The notes below the pieces were generated by a model. It did no database searches and had not been told where the DNA came from. It saw only the letters and a program-made list of their open reading frames with translations. A stretch of 64,000 bases of DNA from Bacillus sp. BGMRC 2118. GTDB taxonomy: Bacteria; Bacillota; Bacilli; Bacillales; SA4. How positions within the stretch are numbered: the first letter of the stretch is position 1; the number at the start of each line of letters is the position of its first letter. The DNA lies in contig VTTJ01000008.1 of assembly GCA_008364785.1 (NCBI GenBank), positions 186,001-250,000 of the forward strand, read 5' to 3'. This document shows positions 26,711-36,700 of this stretch, one piece after another. The position numbers and the translations under genes are program-made.

Positions 26711-27185
26711 AGACTGTAGACAAACTCGAATTATTTGAGATTTGCTACAGTTTTTTTATTTTAAACTAGGTGATTTCTGCTCCATGGCACTCGCCGGATA
26801 CCTCGGGGCTGGCGGTGAGCCTCCTCGTCGCTATGCTCCTGTGGGGTCTCACCTGAGACAAAGGAATTACACTTTGTCATATGTCCAGCTGCTCCCGCAG
26901 GAGTCGAGTGCCATTCCGCTACAAACTGTTGGTAAGTCAGCCTCTCCTTCAACATTGTCTTATCTTAAAATAAAAGAAGATAAAAACTAAGGTGACTACT
27001 ATGCTAACATAACATAACTCTATGCAAAGTGACCCACTTGAATGATTACTATAAATCAACTTGTTCCTGACAATTATTTATTACGGAAACTAGAGGATTC
27101 TATTGATTTTTATTTCATTCATTTTCTTGTTAAATTGGCCATTTGTCTACAAACTGAAGGGATACAATAATTTGTATCCCTTTTT
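26697..27185. other. Intergenic region occupied by R2-B
   Basis: A 489-bp gap between two convergent genes. It is almost entirely the R2-B element (26715-27151) between two copies of the same terminator. ORFs called within it (26742-26990, 26761-26955) run through palindromes and are rejected. Confidence 0.8.
26715..27151. repeat. Dispersed repeat R2, copy B
   Basis: Perfect 10-bp terminal inverted repeats TGTAGACAAA (26715-26724) and TTTGTCTACA (27142-27151) bound 437 bp. A terminator-like hairpin opens it (CTGTAGACAAACTC...GAGATTTGCTACAG then T-run). The GC-rich core (about 26780-26925, with GGTGAGCCTCCTC, GGGGTCTCACC, CTCCCGCAGGAG) is the reverse of copies A and C. Confidence 0.75.
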
Positions 27186-27187
27186 TT
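27159..27187. terminator. Terminator, right copy; serves motAB
   Basis: GGGATACAA / TTTGTATCCC arms with a TAA loop and a T-run, directly at the motB stop. An A-rich flank is lacking on the minus-strand exit, so its efficiency for motB is uncertain. Confidence 0.7.
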
Positions 27188-27971
27188 ACTCTTTATATTC
27201 GTTTGGTAAGATTAATAATTCTACACGTCTATTTTGTGATCGGCCTTCAGCTGTGTCGTTTGAAGCTACAGGCTGGAATTCTCCAAAGCCTTTTACACTG
27301 AATCTTCGAGGATCAAGCTTTTCATTTTCTAGTATTACTTTCATGAAGTTAACACCGCGCATTACACTTAAATGCCAATTCGACTCAAACTGAGCTGTAC
27401 TAATTGGAACATTATCCGTGTGACCACTTATGACCACATTACGAGGTGGTTTTGTCACAAGAAGCTCTGAAATCTCACTTGCAAGATTCATATCACTGAT
27501 ACGGACCTCTGATTTTCCAGAATCAAAAAATACATCATTTAATATTGTGATCAACAGTCCTTCGTCTGTTAATCGTGTTTCTAATCGATTATCTAAACCC
27601 TTTTCGTTAATATAAGCATCAATTTTCTTTTGAACCTCTGCTAATTCTGCCTTTTCCATTAACTCTGCTTTCTCTTTAGCATCCATATTATCCATTTCAG
27701 GAATTATATTATCTTCATTTTTCGCATCTTCTTTGTTTGCAGATTGTGGTTGATCTTCAGGAAGGGGAGCAGGAAAATCCATCATACCTGTACCACCATT
27801 AAAGGCACTATTGAATGCCTGTGCCATTTGTTGGAACTTTTGTGCATCAACTGAACTACTGGCGAATAATACGATAAATAGAGCTAATAAAAGAGTAAGT
27901 AAGTCAGCATAAGGAATTAGCCATGATTCATCAACGTGGTCCTCATGATGATGCTTTTTCTTCTTACTCAT
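27186..27971 (-). CDS. motB: Flagellar motor stator protein MotB
   Basis: A 261-residue stator subunit that anchors the MotAB ion channel to peptidoglycan. A His/Lys-rich cytoplasmic N-terminus (MSKKKKHHHEDHVDE) leads into one transmembrane helix with the essential ion-binding aspartate in WLIPYADLLTLL (Asp23). The C-terminal OmpA-like domain has VVISGHTDNVPI and GFGEFQPVASNDTAEGRSQNRRVEL. The ATG at 27971 is chosen by homology of the N-terminus and an AAGGTGGTGG ribosome binding site; it overlaps the motA stop by 8 nt. Proton (MotB) rather than sodium (MotS) coupling is favoured by synteny. Confidence 0.95.
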   Translation of the reverse strand: MSKKKKHHHEDHVDESWLIPYADLLTLLLALFIVLFASSSVDAQKFQQMAQAFNSAFNGGTGMMDFPAPLPEDQPQSANKEDAKNEDNIIPEMDNMDAKEKAELMEKAELAEVQKKIDAYINEKGLDNRLETRLTDEGLLITILNDVFFDSGKSEVRISDMNLASEISELLVTKPPRNVVISGHTDNVPISTAQFESNWHLSVMRGVNFMKVILENEKLDPRRFSVKGFGEFQPVASNDTAEGRSQNRRVELLILPNEYKE

Positions 27972-28782
27972 CTTGACTACCACCACCTTGAGCTTGACCT
28001 TGCGAAGCTAAATACTTTTCACGCTCAGTATTCGGTAAATAACTTAATAATTTTTGTTCGAGCATTGTAGGTGATTGTCCATCAAGAACGGAAAGGACAC
28101 CTTCAATCATAATTCGTTTAACTTGTGCTTCTTCTTTTGATTTTCGTTTAAGTTTATTTGCAAAAGGATGCCATAAGCTATAACCAGTAAAAATACCATA
28201 TAGCGTTGCAACGAATGCTGCAGCAATAGCTGCTCCTAAAGCATCTATGTCAGCCATGTTCCCAAGAGCTGCAATTAAACCTACTACAGCTCCTAATACC
28301 CCTAGTGTTGGCGCATACGTACCAGCTTGTGTAAAAATACTTGCAGCAGCTTGATGACGTTCTTCCATTGCATCAATTTCTTCATTCATTACATCACGAA
28401 TGAATTCAGGAGATTGTCCATCAATTGCTAAGCTTAACCCGTTTTTTAAGAATGGTTCGTTAACTTCATTTAATTGGGTTTCTAGTGCTAGTAAACCTTC
28501 TTTACGTGCAATGTTAGCCCAGTTTGTAAATGTTGGAATAAGTTCACTGATTGAAAATTCTTGCTTGTCATTGAAAATAATTTTAAATAATTTTGGAATT
28601 TTTTTTAGCTCCGATGCAGGGAAAGCTATTCCTACTGCACCGATTGTACCAATAATAATCATAAAAATAGCGGCGGGGTTTCCTAAGTTACTAAAAGGCA
28701 CATGTTTAAAAAACATTCCCCCTAATAGTCCAGCTAATGCAAGTACGATTCCGACTAAAGTTGCTTTATCCATAGTAATCAC
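27964..28782 (-). CDS. motA: Flagellar motor stator protein MotA
   Basis: A 272-residue membrane protein with four transmembrane helices: two near the N-terminus and two around residues 145-200 (YAPTLGVLGAVVGLIAALGN and AIAAAFVATLYGIFTGYSLW). The cytoplasmic loop with ELIPTFTNWANIARKEGLLALE contains the charged residues that contact FliG. It is followed by motB with overlapping codons. No other flagellar genes are in the window, the same isolated placement as in B. subtilis. Confidence 0.95.
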   Translation of the reverse strand: MITMDKATLVGIVLALAGLLGGMFFKHVPFSNLGNPAAIFMIIIGTIGAVGIAFPASELKKIPKLFKIIFNDKQEFSISELIPTFTNWANIARKEGLLALETQLNEVNEPFLKNGLSLAIDGQSPEFIRDVMNEEIDAMEERHQAAASIFTQAGTYAPTLGVLGAVVGLIAALGNMADIDALGAAIAAAFVATLYGIFTGYSLWHPFANKLKRKSKEEAQVKRIMIEGVLSVLDGQSPTMLEQKLLSYLPNTEREKYLASQGQAQGGGSQDE

Positions 28783-29013
28783 CTATCTTTTATTTTTTTT
28801 ATGTGTTTTTAAGTCTAATAGACATAAAGAGATAACTTTCTTCGAATAGTTTTGTTTATATTAATCTTATCGACAAAATTTTATATTTTGTAAGTATTAT
28901 TTACGAATTCCTTTAGGTTTTTTTTTGAAGTAGATTCAATGTTGATTGCAAGGAAGGAATATTTACACATTTTCACGAATACATACAAGGTAATATTATA
29001 GATAGGAGTTGAA

Positions 29014-30711
29014 ATGATGAGATTTGAAGAATTTCAATATAAACGACCGGATTTAGAGGAGATTGAAAAAGAAGTTACGGTTCTATTAAAGAACTTTGAT
29101 TTAGCAGAGTCTGCTGAGGAACAAAATAGTGTGATGCATGAAATCAATAAAATTCGTAATGACTTTAGTACCATGTATAACATTTGTTACGTTCGTCATA
29201 CGATTAATACGGAAGATGAGTTCTATCAAGCTGAGAATGACTTTTTTGATGAAGCAAGTCCAATTATGCAAAAGGTCAGTACGACATTTTATAACCACTT
29301 GGTTGCTTCAAAATTTAGAAATGAATTAGAAGCTAAATGGGGAAAGCATTTGTTTAATTTAGCAGAACTTGAGCTTAAAACCTTTTCACCAGAAGTGATT
29401 GAAGACCTGCAAACAGAAAATAAGCTATCTAGTGAATATACAAAGCTTGTTGCTGCAGCAAAAATCTCCTTCGAAGGAGAAGAAAGAACATTAGCGCAAT
29501 TATATCCGTTCACTATTTCAAAAGATAGAGAAACACGAAAAGCTGCAAGTGATTTGTATTATGGTTACTTTGCAGAACATACGGAAAAATTTGATGAAAT
29601 TTATGATAAGTTAGTAAAAGTACGTACGACAATTGCGGAAAAATTGGGATATGAGAATTATGTGGGTCTAGGCTATGATCGTATGTTACGTACTGATTAT
29701 GGGGCAAGTGATGTGAAGAAATTTAGAGACCAAGTAAAAGAGTTCATTGTACCACTTGCAACAAAGTTAAAAGAAGAACAGCGTGATCGAATCGGTGTCG
29801 AAGCATTATACTATTACGATGAAGGTTATAACTTCAAGACTGGGAATCCAGAACCAAAGGGTAGCCCTGAGTGGATCGTGGAAAACGGAAAAACGATGTA
29901 TAGTGAATTATCTTCAGAGACAAATGAGTTCTTCAATTTTATGATTGATAATAATTTAATGGATTTAGTTGCGAAATCAGGAAAAGCAAGTGGTGGGTAT
30001 TGTACATACATTAACAACTATAAATCACCCTACATATTCTCGAACTTTAATGGTACGAGCGGTGATATAGATGTTCTCACTCATGAGGCGGGTCATGCAT
30101 TCCAAGTATATTCAAGCAGCCATTTTGAAGTGCCTGAATACAATTGGCCGACATATGAAGCATGTGAGATTCACTCGATGAGTATGGAGTTCTTTACATG
30201 GCCATGGATGGAGAAATTCTTTAAAGAAGATACTGAGAAGTACAAATACTCTCATTTAAGTGGTGCACTGCTATTCTTACCGTATGGAGTAGCTGTAGAT
30301 GAATTTCAACATTTTGTATATGAAAACCCAACTGCAACACCAAAGGAAAGAAAAGATATGTGGCGAGAACTGGAACTAAAGTACCTTCCTCATCGCAATC
30401 ATGCTGACAATCAGTTCTTAAACGATGGTGGATTTTGGCAGCGTCAAGGTCATATTTTCAACAGCCCATTTTATTACATTGATTACACACTAGCGCAAAT
30501 TTGTGCGTTCCAATTTTGGAAGCGTTCCAGAGAAGATATGAATGATGCTTGGAAGGATTACTATCACCTTTGTCAGCAAGGTGGAAGTTTGCCGTTTACA
30601 GAATTGGTAAAGACAGCTAACTTAGACTCTCCATTTGAAAAAGGTTCAGTTGAGGGTGTTGTACAAGAAATAGAAAATTACTTAAATAGTGTTGATCATA
30701 AAGCATTATAA
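29014..30711 (+). CDS. M3 family oligoendopeptidase (PepF-like)
   Basis: A cytoplasmic zinc metallopeptidase of 565 residues. The Zn motif is LTHEAGHAF (His357, Glu358, His361), with the third ligand in YEACEIHSMSMEF (Glu385). The helical N-terminal domain and the C-terminal HADNQFLNDGGFWQRQGHIF segment agree with the M3 oligoendopeptidase F group, which degrades short peptides. GGAG precedes two consecutive ATG codons; 29017 has slightly better spacing than 29014. A single-gene unit with its own terminator. Confidence 0.92.
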   Translation: MMRFEEFQYKRPDLEEIEKEVTVLLKNFDLAESAEEQNSVMHEINKIRNDFSTMYNICYVRHTINTEDEFYQAENDFFDEASPIMQKVSTTFYNHLVASKFRNELEAKWGKHLFNLAELELKTFSPEVIEDLQTENKLSSEYTKLVAAAKISFEGEERTLAQLYPFTISKDRETRKAASDLYYGYFAEHTEKFDEIYDKLVKVRTTIAEKLGYENYVGLGYDRMLRTDYGASDVKKFRDQVKEFIVPLATKLKEEQRDRIGVEALYYYDEGYNFKTGNPEPKGSPEWIVENGKTMYSELSSETNEFFNFMIDNNLMDLVAKSGKASGGYCTYINNYKSPYIFSNFNGTSGDIDVLTHEAGHAFQVYSSSHFEVPEYNWPTYEACEIHSMSMEFFTWPWMEKFFKEDTEKYKYSHLSGALLFLPYGVAVDEFQHFVYENPTATPKERKDMWRELELKYLPHRNHADNQFLNDGGFWQRQGHIFNSPFYYIDYTLAQICAFQFWKRSREDMNDAWKDYYHLCQQGGSLPFTELVKTANLDSPFEKGSVEGVVQEIENYLNSVDHKAL

Positions 30712-30715
30712 AGAG

Positions 30716-30746
30716 AAGGTGTCCATTTTTTGGACACCTTTTTTAT
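30716..30746 (+). terminator. Terminator of the M3 peptidase gene
   Basis: AAGGTGTCCA / TGGACACCTT arms with a T5 loop and a T-run. Confidence 0.85.
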
Positions 30747-30756
30747 CTTTATTCAA

Positions 30757-30858
30757 GGCTCACTTATGTAGACCTTGTTACGATTAAGCAAAGGTCTTTT
30801 TGTAAAGTTGTTGATATTATAGCCTACATGAAAAATAATAACCTATGTGAAAACAGCC
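30757..30858 (-). repeat. Possible shortened or decayed R1 element
   Basis: About 102 bp that begins GGCTCACTT and ends GAAAACAGCC, the same ends as R1 copies b and c, but with little of the R1 interior. It finishes exactly at the stop codon of the next gene. It may be an internally deleted derivative. Confidence 0.35.
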
Positions 30859-31701
30859 TTATTCAATTATAATTTCTGCACCTGCGTATAAAACACGCCA
30901 TGAATCAAGAAGAGAAGAACGGGTTAGAGGTAGTAAGATGGTTCCTTTTTGTTTTCCATTACTTTTCGTATACATGGAGACAGTAATGACCGATTCGACT
31001 TTAAGTAAATCAGTTGAATGGCTTGGCAGTGTGATCGTTTTAATTTTGATGGTTTCTAAATCTCTCCGAAACTTGTTGAAATCCTGATTCTTACCCCATT
31101 CAGATGTGTCTGTTGTTAAGGAGAGTATCGATAAATCATGCTGGTTTAACCCTTCAATAAAAACGCGTGATAGTTCAGTTGCATTCAAATTGGCTACATA
31201 TTCATTCAAGAGTCCTGCAGCTTTCAGAACCATCAGTTTGTGTGAATAGTCCATTACATCCTTTTTGTGCAACCTGCTTCCCTGAAAGTGGATACAAAAA
31301 TGACCTGGGAAATTATTTTTTAGTGCACCTGCGCCATGCGGCATTCCATGCATGGAAGAGGGAATTAAGTAATCATCCATCTGGACCAGAATTGCTCGCC
31401 TTTTCCAACTCCACTTTCCACTATATATCTCCTTCATAATCTTTGTATCTTGACTAGTTAAAGGCTGTACATCTGTATGGTTCTTTCCTGCTCTACGCTG
31501 TACACGAAAACTTTTTCCTGTTTCAATATCAATGACAGTAAATGTACTATATTTTGGTAGTAGCCTATCTGCAAGATCCCATTCGATTAACTCAATTTCG
31601 AAGCTTATATGGGGTTTTGTAGTTGTTGCAATATCTGCATATGCAGAATTACCTGGATAAAGCAATATATATATCATGGTGAAAATCTGGATTTTCTTCA
31701 T
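30859..31701 (-). CDS. Secreted protein of unknown function with HFCIHF motif
   Basis: A 280-residue protein with a signal peptide (MKKIQIFTMIYILLYPGNSAYA, cleavage likely after AYA). The first half has FTVIDIETGKSFRVQRRAG and then MHGMPHGAGALKNNFPGHFCIHFQGSRLH. The His/Cys arrangement of this segment loosely recalls L,D-transpeptidase active sites (H...G, then C-x-H/R) but is not the standard ShGC[IV]R. The C-terminal half resembles a small NTF2-like or unknown domain. Start at 31701 chosen because AAGGA lies 9 nt upstream; the ATG at 31710 touches the ribosome binding site. I recall such segments fused to peptidoglycan-binding domains in other Firmicutes, so a cell-wall role is a guess. Confidence 0.65.
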   Translation of the reverse strand: MKKIQIFTMIYILLYPGNSAYADIATTTKPHISFEIELIEWDLADRLLPKYSTFTVIDIETGKSFRVQRRAGKNHTDVQPLTSQDTKIMKEIYSGKWSWKRRAILVQMDDYLIPSSMHGMPHGAGALKNNFPGHFCIHFQGSRLHKKDVMDYSHKLMVLKAAGLLNEYVANLNATELSRVFIEGLNQHDLSILSLTTDTSEWGKNQDFNKFRRDLETIKIKTITLPSHSTDLLKVESVITVSMYTKSNGKQKGTILLPLTRSSLLDSWRVLYAGAEIIIE

Positions 31702-31824
31702 AGTTCTCATTCCTTAATAGTTAAATGTAGATAAAAATAAGTTTCTCCATTGGACAAATTACTATGTAACATATATTTGCGGATAGTAGGTCATCTTAAT
31801 AATAAAGTGAAGGAGGAAACAAAA

Positions 31825-31968
31825 ATGAGAGAAAAAGAAAGCAAAAATGTAGTAAAGCTAAGCTATGAATCGGATGGGAAAATGGGAAAAGAACATAAAA
31901 GTGAGAATAGAGATGGAAGAGAACTTGACGATACTGAATTTTTTAATATTACACCAGGAAGTGAATAA
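31825..31968 (+). CDS. Small hydrophilic protein, 47 residues, unknown
   Basis: An ATG 7 nt after GAAGGAGGAAAC encodes a highly charged peptide (MREKESKNVVKLSYESDG..., ending NITPGSE) with no hydrophobic segment or Cys. It is probably disordered. The strong ribosome binding site supports it; a sporulation-related small protein is conceivable but nothing proves it. Confidence 0.55.
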   Translation: MREKESKNVVKLSYESDGKMGKEHKSENRDGRELDDTEFFNITPGSE

Positions 31969-32010
31969 ATAATTTATAGAGATAACAACCTAAAAATTCA
32001 TCTAATAGAA

Positions 32011-32194
32011 GGCTCATTTCTAAAACTTTGTTGCTTTTCGTACACTTACTTTGTGTTTACAACCAGTTTCAGACGCGAAACGCGGTTGAATTAGAAAAGA
32101 GGAACTCTCTTTATTTATAGAAGTATCTAATACTAAGGTAAAAATCCGGCTATTAGGATTTTTACGTAAAGCTTAAATCTATACGGAAACAGCC
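32011..32194 (-). repeat. Dispersed repeat R1, copy c
   Basis: About 184 bp from GGCTCATTTCTAAA to ATACGGAAACAGCC, reverse orientation. The sequence AATAGAA occurs directly before the left end and one base after the right end, a possible target-site duplication. Confidence 0.75.
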
Positions 32195-32200
32195 AAATAG

Positions 32201-32231
32201 AAAAAAGAGCATGTCCTTTGAGGGACATGCT
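32201..32231 (-). terminator. Terminator for the HupE-like gene
   Basis: AGCATGTCC / GGACATGCT arms followed on the minus strand by a U-run (AAAAAAG on the plus strand). Confidence 0.65.
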
Positions 32232-32346
32232 ACTTAACTTAGACTGTTCTCGCATAAATTGTTGTTTCAAGATAAGAAGAGAAGCACGCTAGTCTCAAGG
32301 TCTTGGGGCATATATTCGCAGTATCTTTTTTAAGGATGATTTGATA

Positions 32347-32374
32347 TAAAGCAACAATGTTTTTGAAAAGAAGC
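32347..32374 (+). repeat. R1 3'-end fragment
   Basis: TAAAGCAACAATGTTTTTGA continuing to AAAAGAAGCC is a near match to the terminal 28 bp of R1 copy a. Confidence 0.5.
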
Positions 32375-32379
32375 CTTTA

Positions 32380-33504
32380 TTAAAAACCAAATAAGCGTTG
32401 GACTAACCAAAAAGCCCCAAATAGTGAAATAGCTAATGATATAGGAACAACAACTTTTTTACTATCTAGTTTCATATATAACTTAAGTAATAACGGAATT
32501 AAAATTAAAACTAATAGTAACTGAATAACTTCAATACCAATATTAAAAGCAAATAATTCAACTGCTACTTGCGATTTGGAACCTAGAGATTCTTTTAATA
32601 AACTTGAAAACCCTAATCCATGAATAAGCCCAAAAATAAGTGTAACGAGCCAACGGTACTTAATCTCAGATTTAAAAATATTTTCAACGGCTACATAACA
32701 AATAGAAAGAGCAATCATAACTTCTACAAAAAGAGACGGCAGATTAATAATATCTAATGTTCCTAGTGCGATAGTTAAACTATGTCCCACAGTAAACGCT
32801 GTGACGATAACGACTAGTTCACGAACACGTTGAGGACGAATAATTAAAGCTAGTAAGAAAAGTAAATGATCATAACCTGTTAAGATGTGATGTACACCAA
32901 GTTTGAAAAATGACCAGAAATCTGATGTCTCCGTAGTAACTCCAGCAGGTTCATTTGAATCAACAAATGATTCTGTTCCCTCTTCTAATCCATCAACTAT
33001 TGCTAACCACTCTCTGTTTCCTGCTTGTAGAGCAATTTGGGTAGATTGCTCAGTTTGCTTAACGGTTAAAAAGTTAACATAGTTTGTATCTCTAGCCCCT
33101 TCGTAGAAGTAGTCAGTTAGTTTTATTGTCTGACCATTTTCCATATTCGGTAGTTTATATGCGGCAGTGACAACTTGCTTGCTTTCAACCTTATCTAGTT
33201 TTAAATAGACTAGTTCTAAAGTAGCTTTCTCTCCTCCAAGAGAAACGATTAAGTTCTTTTGTATCCATTCATCAATTAAAGGTTTGTATTCTTCAAATAT
33301 ATCTTTAAATGGCTCCTCCTCATCATGAATACCATGTACAGATTCCTCTACACTTTCGATATCGATTGAAAAGGTTAACTCAACATTTTGATTGACTAAA
33401 TATAAAGTTGTATAGCCAGCACTATACGGATGAGCCATTGCCTTATTAATAAAACCTAAAGTACCTAACATAAAAACTAGTAGAACGAGTATCACTCTCT
33501 TCAT
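32380..33504 (-). CDS. HupE/UreJ_2 family membrane protein
   Basis: A 374-residue protein with a signal peptide (cleavage likely after KAMA), a soluble extracytoplasmic domain (about 25-200) and a C-terminal membrane domain of about six to seven helices. The membrane part contains GVHHILTGYDHLLFLLALI, AFTVGHSLTIALG and FGLIHGLGFSSLL, the histidine motifs of the HupE/UreJ_2 family. HupE/UreJ proteins are linked to Ni transport for hydrogenase or urease, but none of those enzymes is nearby. The extra N-terminal ectodomain is common in the _2 subfamily. AAGGGAGT precedes the ATG. Confidence 0.85.
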   Translation of the reverse strand: MKRVILVLLVFMLGTLGFINKAMAHPYSAGYTTLYLVNQNVELTFSIDIESVEESVHGIHDEEEPFKDIFEEYKPLIDEWIQKNLIVSLGGEKATLELVYLKLDKVESKQVVTAAYKLPNMENGQTIKLTDYFYEGARDTNYVNFLTVKQTEQSTQIALQAGNREWLAIVDGLEEGTESFVDSNEPAGVTTETSDFWSFFKLGVHHILTGYDHLLFLLALIIRPQRVRELVVIVTAFTVGHSLTIALGTLDIINLPSLFVEVMIALSICYVAVENIFKSEIKYRWLVTLIFGLIHGLGFSSLLKESLGSKSQVAVELFAFNIGIEVIQLLLVLILIPLLLKLYMKLDSKKVVVPISLAISLFGAFWLVQRLFGF

Positions 33505-33727
33505 AAACTTGACTCCCTTTTAAGTATTGAAAGATATATCTCTATAAAAATATGATTTCTTTTCAACCTAATAGTAAGCAATTTCTAATCATTCGACAAG
33601 GTGAATGTAAAAATTCCATGAATTTTATAAAAAAACAATAAATTCGTTAAAATGATGTAGAAATATGACAAGATTAGCAATATAGTAGAAATGTACTTAT
33701 TTTTATTTTCGAAAGGAGAGCAACATT

Positions 33728-36700
33728 TTGAGTTTCTTAAAAAAGAAGAAATCAAAGAAAATAGTTTCAAGTTTCTTAGCCGGCTTGATATTCATAGGAA
33801 CGATTGCTCCGAATGTAACCGTTTCCAAGGCTTACGCTGAAACTCCTGCAGCAGACCATATCGTGATTAGTGAGGTATATGGTGGTGGGGGTAACAAAGA
33901 TGCAGAGTACAAAAATGACTTTATTGAACTCTATAACCCTACAGAAGTAGAAGTGAGTTTAGAAGGCTGGTCTGTTCAGTATACTTCTGCAAAGGGAGTT
34001 TTTAGTTCAAATAAAACAGAATTAACAGGAGTAATTAAGCCAAAAAGTTACTACCTAATCCAACAAGCTGCTGGATCTGGTGGAACGAAAAATCTTCCTG
34101 CTCCCGATGTAACAGGTACTATAGGTATGAGTGGTACTGAGGGGAAAATTGCACTTGTTAAATCAACAGATTATGTTACAGGTAAGAACGACAGTAACGT
34201 AGTTGATTTCATTGGTATTGGTAGTGCAACTGAATCAGAGGGGACAGCCACTGGTAAAATGTCCAATACTACTAGTGCTCAACGTGTAGATCCAAATGTT
34301 GACACAAATGATAACAGTGTTGATTTTAAGTTAGATGCTCCAACTCCGTTAAATTCTAAGGGAGAGACTGGTGAGGACACGCCTCCACCATCTACAGAAC
34401 CTGTTAATAAAACGATCGAAGAAATTAGAACAGTAGATTCTAATGGAAGGCCAACATTAGAAGGAAGTATCGTAATTCTTGAAGGTGTTGTAACCGCAAA
34501 ATTAGAAAGTGCAAATACAGATAATATTTATATCCAAGATGAAAAAGGTAATGGTGTTGTTGTTCGTAAATCTAATACGAAAAGTGAAGATATTCAACTT
34601 GGTAACAAAGTAACAGTTCAGGGTAAGGTTGATTTCTTTAATGGATTAACACAAGTTAGTTATGAATCTATTACAAAATTAACTGAAACAAATGAAGTAC
34701 CAGTACCGAAATTAGTAACAATTGACGAAATTACTACGTTTGCAACAGCAGAAAAATTAGAAGGTAGTCTTGTAACATTTGTTGGAAAAGCAACAAATAT
34801 TCCAACGACAACTGCTGGATCTGGTTATAATGTGACATTCTCAGATGAAAGTGATAAAGCGATTACACTTCGTGTAGAATCTACTACAGGAATTGTTCCG
34901 TCTGACGTATTGAAGCAAGGTCAATTTTATGAGGTAACAGGGGTTGTAGGTCAATATGACAGTAGTTCACCATATACTTCCGGATACCAAGTAAACCCTA
35001 GACAAACAACTGACTTTAAAGAAACGAATCCATTGTCACTTGTTCATGAACCATTAAAAACGGTATATACAGAGAACGATGTAACGTTTACTGCAGAAGC
35101 AAAAAATGCAGATAAAGTAACAGTATACTATCGCGAAAAAGGTACTGTTGAATATACATCTTTATTACTAACAAAAGGTGAAGACAATATCTATAGTGCT
35201 GCATTAAATGCATCAAGTGTTCCACAAAGTGGTTTTGAATACTATTTGGAAGCAGTCTCTGCAAATGAAGAGCCAAAGTTTGTAGGATTAGCTGAATCAC
35301 CAATAGTAGTAGAAGTTATTGAAGATACGTTTGGTCCAACTATTGAAGCAGAAACTCCAATGAATGGAACAAGAGTAGAAAATGTAAGACCTGAAATTGC
35401 TGTATTCGTAACAGATGCTAGTGGTATTGATGAAGAGAGTATTACTGTAAAGGTAGATTCTACTCAATTAACTAGTGGAGTTACATATGAAGAAGACCAA
35501 ATTAAGATATCATTAGGTAAAGACCTAAATCTCGGTAAGCATACAGTTGAGGTACGTGTAAAGGACAGTAAAGGAAATGAAAGTACTCATACTTGGACGT
35601 TTGAAGTCGTAGAAGTATTTACTGGTGGTGGCCACTTCCGTGGTACAACTCATAACCATACAAATATTTCTCATGATGGTTCAGGTACGCCTGTACAAGC
35701 TGTAGAAGCAGCGAAAAAATACAACTATGATTTCTTTGCTTTCTCTGATCATTCTCATGATATTGATACAGATTTAATTGATAAAGATACTGTTGACAGA
35801 GAGGGAAATCCTGAGAGAACTGGTGGAGAAGAGTGGAAGCTCACGAAAGATGTTGCTAATCAGTATACAAAGAATGGAGAGTTTGTTGTATTCCCTGCAT
35901 TTGAAATGACTTCAACAACATGGGGACACTCTAACGTATTTGGTACTGAGAATTTCATTGATCGTAAGCAAGCTGGAGGTAAGTATCAAAATCTCTCAAA
36001 CTACTATGCATGGATTTTATCCTATGATGATGCAGTAGCACAATTCAATCATCCAGGATGGCCAGAAGGTGCTTTCAACCACTTCATGCCATATGACGCA
36101 AATGTTGATCGTTTATTTACGATGTTAGAAGTAGGTAACGGTTCAGGACATTATGCGTATGACAATCAAGAGGATACCTATTTGTCAGCTCTTGATCTAG
36201 GTTGGAAGGTTGCTCCTACGTATGGGGAAGATAATCATGACGGTACATGGGGAGAAACCAATTTCCGTACAGTTGTCGTAGCAGATGATTTGACTGAGGC
36301 TTCGCTGCTACATGCAATGAAAAACTTAAGAGTGTACATGACAGAAGATCCAAACTTTACACTAGATTTCTTAGCTAATGGAAGATACATGGGATCTACT
36401 GTTGATGGGACAAAACTCAACTTTACTGTAAAAGGTAATGACCTAGTTTCTGAAAGTAAATCAATGCCAGAATATAATTACTTAAAAACTGGTTATGTAT
36501 CAAACGACGCAGTAGCAAAGGTTGAATTAATCTCGAATGGTAAAAAAGTAATTGATAGTTTCGAACCAAATACAACAGATTTTGAATGGAATCCTTCTGT
36601 AGATGTTACAGGACAGCAATGGTTTGTTGTTAAAGTAACACAAAAAGATGGAGAAAGAATTTATTCTGCGCCAATCTGGTCAGAAGAAGTACCATACGAT

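Larger units (their letters stand above)
31969..32379. other. Intergenic region with R1-c, a terminator and an R1 fragment
   Basis: A 411-bp gap between convergent genes holding R1 copy c (32011-32194), a minus-strand terminator (32201-32231) and a 28-bp R1 end fragment (about 32347-32374). Nothing else is supportable. Confidence 0.75.

Noticed and set aside
26742..26990. ORFs on both strands inside R2-B
   Set aside because: Both strands are open only because of the GC-rich palindromes; no ribosome site and no protein-like pattern.
28783..28900. Sigma-D promoter for motAB
   Set aside because: A GTCGATAA that resembles the sigma-D -10 is present upstream of motA, but no TAAA lies at the required 15-nt spacing.
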